DNA of 5,462 bases from Chloroflexota bacterium (GTDB lineage: Bacteria > Chloroflexota > Dehalococcoidia > SM23-28-2 > RBG-16-64-32). The translations under genes were made by a program, and so were the position numbers. The stretch covers positions 1 through 5,462 of the forward strand of contig JADFKG010000135.1 of the NCBI GenBank assembly GCA_022565075.1, given 5' to 3'. The stretch's first letter is position 1; each line of letters begins with the position of its first letter. Under the pieces are notes generated by a model. The model ran no database searches. It saw nothing but the letters and a program-made list of their open reading frames with translations, and had not been told where the DNA came from. Shown here piece after piece: positions 3,851-5,462 of the stretch.

Positions 3851-5462
3851 CTAGAAGCTGGTGGCGCCGACGGGCGGGCAGTCCGGGATGGCGCTTGGAA
3901 GCTGCGAGATGTGGCGCAGAATGATTACCGCATCTGCCCCGCTGACGATGCCGTCGCAGTTGACGTCGGCGTAATCGGAGCAGGGGGCAACGGCCGTGCC
4001 GCCGAGCGTTTGCAGCACGGCCAGAAGGTCGCTCATGTCTACGGTCTCGTTGCAGTCGGCGTCGCCCTGCACGTACGGCGCTGGCGTGTTGGTCGGCGCC
4101 GGTGGCGGCGACTGAGGTGGCTCCGGACTTGGGCTTGGTGACGGAGTGGCGGTCGGTGGAGGCGTGGGTGAAGGCGTTGGCGTTGGCGTTGGCGTGGGCG
4201 AGGGGGTTGGCGTCGAGCCCTCGATGTCGACGCCGGAGGTGGTCGTGAACGCCGATTCGCCGCTGTCGTTGAAGGCGCGCGCCTTGTAGCAGTAGCTCCC
4301 GCTGGCCATACCGTTGCCGTAGTCGGTGTCCGTGTAGGCGAGCGTCCCGTCGGCGACGGTGTCGAGGAGCGCGAAGTCCGGATCCGTGGCCGTCCCGCAG
4401 GAGAGCGGTGCGCGCCAGAGTTCGTAGCCCCATTCGCTGGCGACGTCACTCCAGCCGAGGAGCGCGGACTCCGTGCCGCTGGCGCTGAAGGTGCCGGGCG
4501 CTGGCGGTGGAGTGCCGCCGGCGAGCGGGTAGACCGCGTCCGCGCCGGCCTCGTCGTCGGCGCAGGGCGTGCGGCTGACGCCGCCGTAACTGGCGTCCAT
4601 CGCCGGGCAGGGCTGGCAGCCGCTGTTGCCGGGGTGGCCGAGGCCGAGGAAGTGGCCGTTTTCGTGTAAAAGCACGGTCTGGAGGTCGTAGGTGCCGGTG
4701 CCGCAGGCGCCGCTGCCGTCGACGCGCCACTTCGACCCGAAGTGGTCCGTGTCGATCTCGATGTCGGCGTCGAGTATCTGTGAGCCGATGTAGCAGGTGT
4801 AGGCGACAGCGAGCACGCCGGAGCCGTGATTGATGGAGAGGCCCCAGGTCGTGTCGTGGAGGCCGTCGCAGCCGCCCTGGGCGCTCGTGCGCGTTGTGTT
4901 CTGCACGGGCCCGAAGGCGATGTACGAGCCGGGGACGTTCTGCCAGGCGTGGAACGCGCGGATGGAGGCGAGGCGTGCCTCCTGCTCTGTGAGCTGCGCA
5001 GGCTTGCCGGCGCTGGCGTTGATGTAGTACTGGACGGGGACCTCGCTGTCGATGAAGCTGACGCCGAGCGTGGAGTAGGCGCTTTCTATGATCTGGGGGC
5101 CGTCTTCCAGCGGGTCGTCGTCCGGGGGCAGGTCGCCCTCTGCCGCCGTGTGGACGGCGCCGCGCATCTCGCTCAGCGAGACGGCCGGCTGAGTGAGCCG
5201 AAAGTCGGATGTGACGGTGAACTTACCCTGGAAGCCCGCCGCCGGGAACACCTCGCCGTCGTCGGTGATGCCGAGGAAAACGACGACCTGCTCGCCGACC
5301 GTGAACTCCGGGCTCGTGCCGACGGCGAGGCGGTATCCGTCGATGGCGCCGCCGGGAACGTCGACGATGAGAGCAGCCGTTGGGGGCAGGCGGTCTGCCT
5401 TGAAGACGTCGCTGGCCGCGATCCTGATCCGGGTGACGATCGTAACCGGGCCCGTGCTGCGG
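3851..5462 (-). CDS. Secreted matrixin-like zinc metalloprotease with FN3, P/T/S linker and dockerin-like domain; N-terminus cut by window edge
   Basis: The last 536 residues are visible; the frame stays open to the right edge, so the GTG at 5249-5251 is internal and the start and expected signal peptide lie outside. Domains, in visible residue numbers: a beta-rich N-terminal domain (1 to about 85) with GEQVVVFLG (56-64) and FQGKFTV (77-83), of a type found before secreted enzymes; a metzincin peptidase (about 140-312) with DADIEID (231-237), the zinc site HENGHFLGLGH (266-276) carrying three His and the catalytic Glu, and a Met-turn at PAMDASYGG (286-294); one FN3 domain (about 321-413); a TP/SP-rich linker (416-462); and a dockerin-like pair of calcium loops, DADCNETVDMSD (467-478) and DVNCDGIVSGAD (499-510). 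It should cleave proteins outside the cell, with the linker and dockerin-like part for display or binding. No cohesin partner is seen. Matrixin assignment is firm; substrate and anchoring are unknown. Confidence 0.92.
   Translation of the reverse strand, partial: RSTGPVTIVTRIRIAASDVFKADRLPPTAALIVDVPGGAIDGYRLAVGTSPEFTVGEQVVVFLGITDDGEVFPAAGFQGKFTVTSDFRLTQPAVSLSEMRGAVHTAAEGDLPPDDDPLEDGPQIIESAYSTLGVSFIDSEVPVQYYINASAGKPAQLTEQEARLASIRAFHAWQNVPGSYIAFGPVQNTTRTSAQGGCDGLHDTTWGLSINHGSGVLAVAYTCYIGSQILDADIEIDTDHFGSKWRVDGSGACGTGTYDLQTVLLHENGHFLGLGHPGNSGCQPCPAMDASYGGVSRTPCADDEAGADAVYPLAGGTPPPAPGTFSASGTESALLGWSDVASEWGYELWRAPLSCGTATDPDFALLDTVADGTLAYTDTDYGNGMASGSYCYKARAFNDSGESAFTTTSGVDIEGSTPTPSPTPTPTPTPSPTPPPTATPSPSPSPEPPQSPPPAPTNTPAPYVQGDADCNETVDMSDLLAVLQTLGGTAVAPCSDYADVNCDGIVSGADAVIILRHISQLPSAIPDCPPVGATSF
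4161..4214 (-). repeat. Hexanucleotide array encoding the TP/SP linker
   Basis: Nine tandem 6-base units, most close to GGCGTT on the plus strand, with three perfect copies at 4173-4190. On the coding (minus) strand each unit encodes a Thr-Pro or Ser-Pro type pair of the protease linker. The unit length is a multiple of three, so gain or loss of copies by slippage would lengthen or shorten the linker without a frameshift. Confidence 0.7.

Noticed and set aside
3744..4730. Open frames in the other minus-strand frames of the metalloprotease gene
   Set aside because: They are Arg/Pro/His-rich by-products of GC-rich coding DNA and overlap the peptidase, FN3 and dockerin-like domains read in the correct frame.

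Overview
The window is GC-rich bacterial chromosome with two complete small accessory genes, one complete housekeeping gene and two genes cut by the window edges. The best guess for the host is a Chloroflexota bacterium of the Dehalococcoidia type. This rests on recall rather than a search: the single-chain bacterial ProRS resembles Chloroflexota ones, and secreted proteins that end in a P/T-rich linker plus a dockerin-like repeat with a C-terminal Cys-Pro tail are frequent in that group. No 16S rRNA or other decisive marker is present.

Layout. Bases 1-564 (minus strand) hold the N-terminal 188 residues of a crotonase-fold protein, running off the left edge. Bases 565-828 are a divergent intergenic region with a weak promoter candidate and an imperfect palindrome. 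Bases 829-1608 (plus) encode an HNH endonuclease. Eight bases later, 1617-1925 encode a small, strongly acidic conserved hypothetical protein. Bases 2024-3766 (plus) encode prolyl-tRNA synthetase, proS, which appears to be transcribed from its own promoter, perhaps as a leaderless message. Bases 3767-3850 separate two convergent genes and hold a hairpin-forming repeat of a type scattered in many bacterial genomes. Bases 3851-5462 (minus) hold the C-terminal 536 residues of a secreted zinc metalloprotease (matrixin-like) with FN3, P/T/S linker and dockerin-like domains; its start lies beyond the right edge.

The genes do not form one pathway. The HNH gene and its small partner look like a two-gene, translationally coupled accessory module between core genes, and their base composition is visibly lower in G+C than proS. 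They are the best candidate here for an undescribed system, possibly nuclease plus acidic partner, but their joint function is inference. Other points worth checking are a missing motif-1 proline and a missing GxxxP proline in ProRS, and a crotonase that keeps only one of the two hydratase glutamates.
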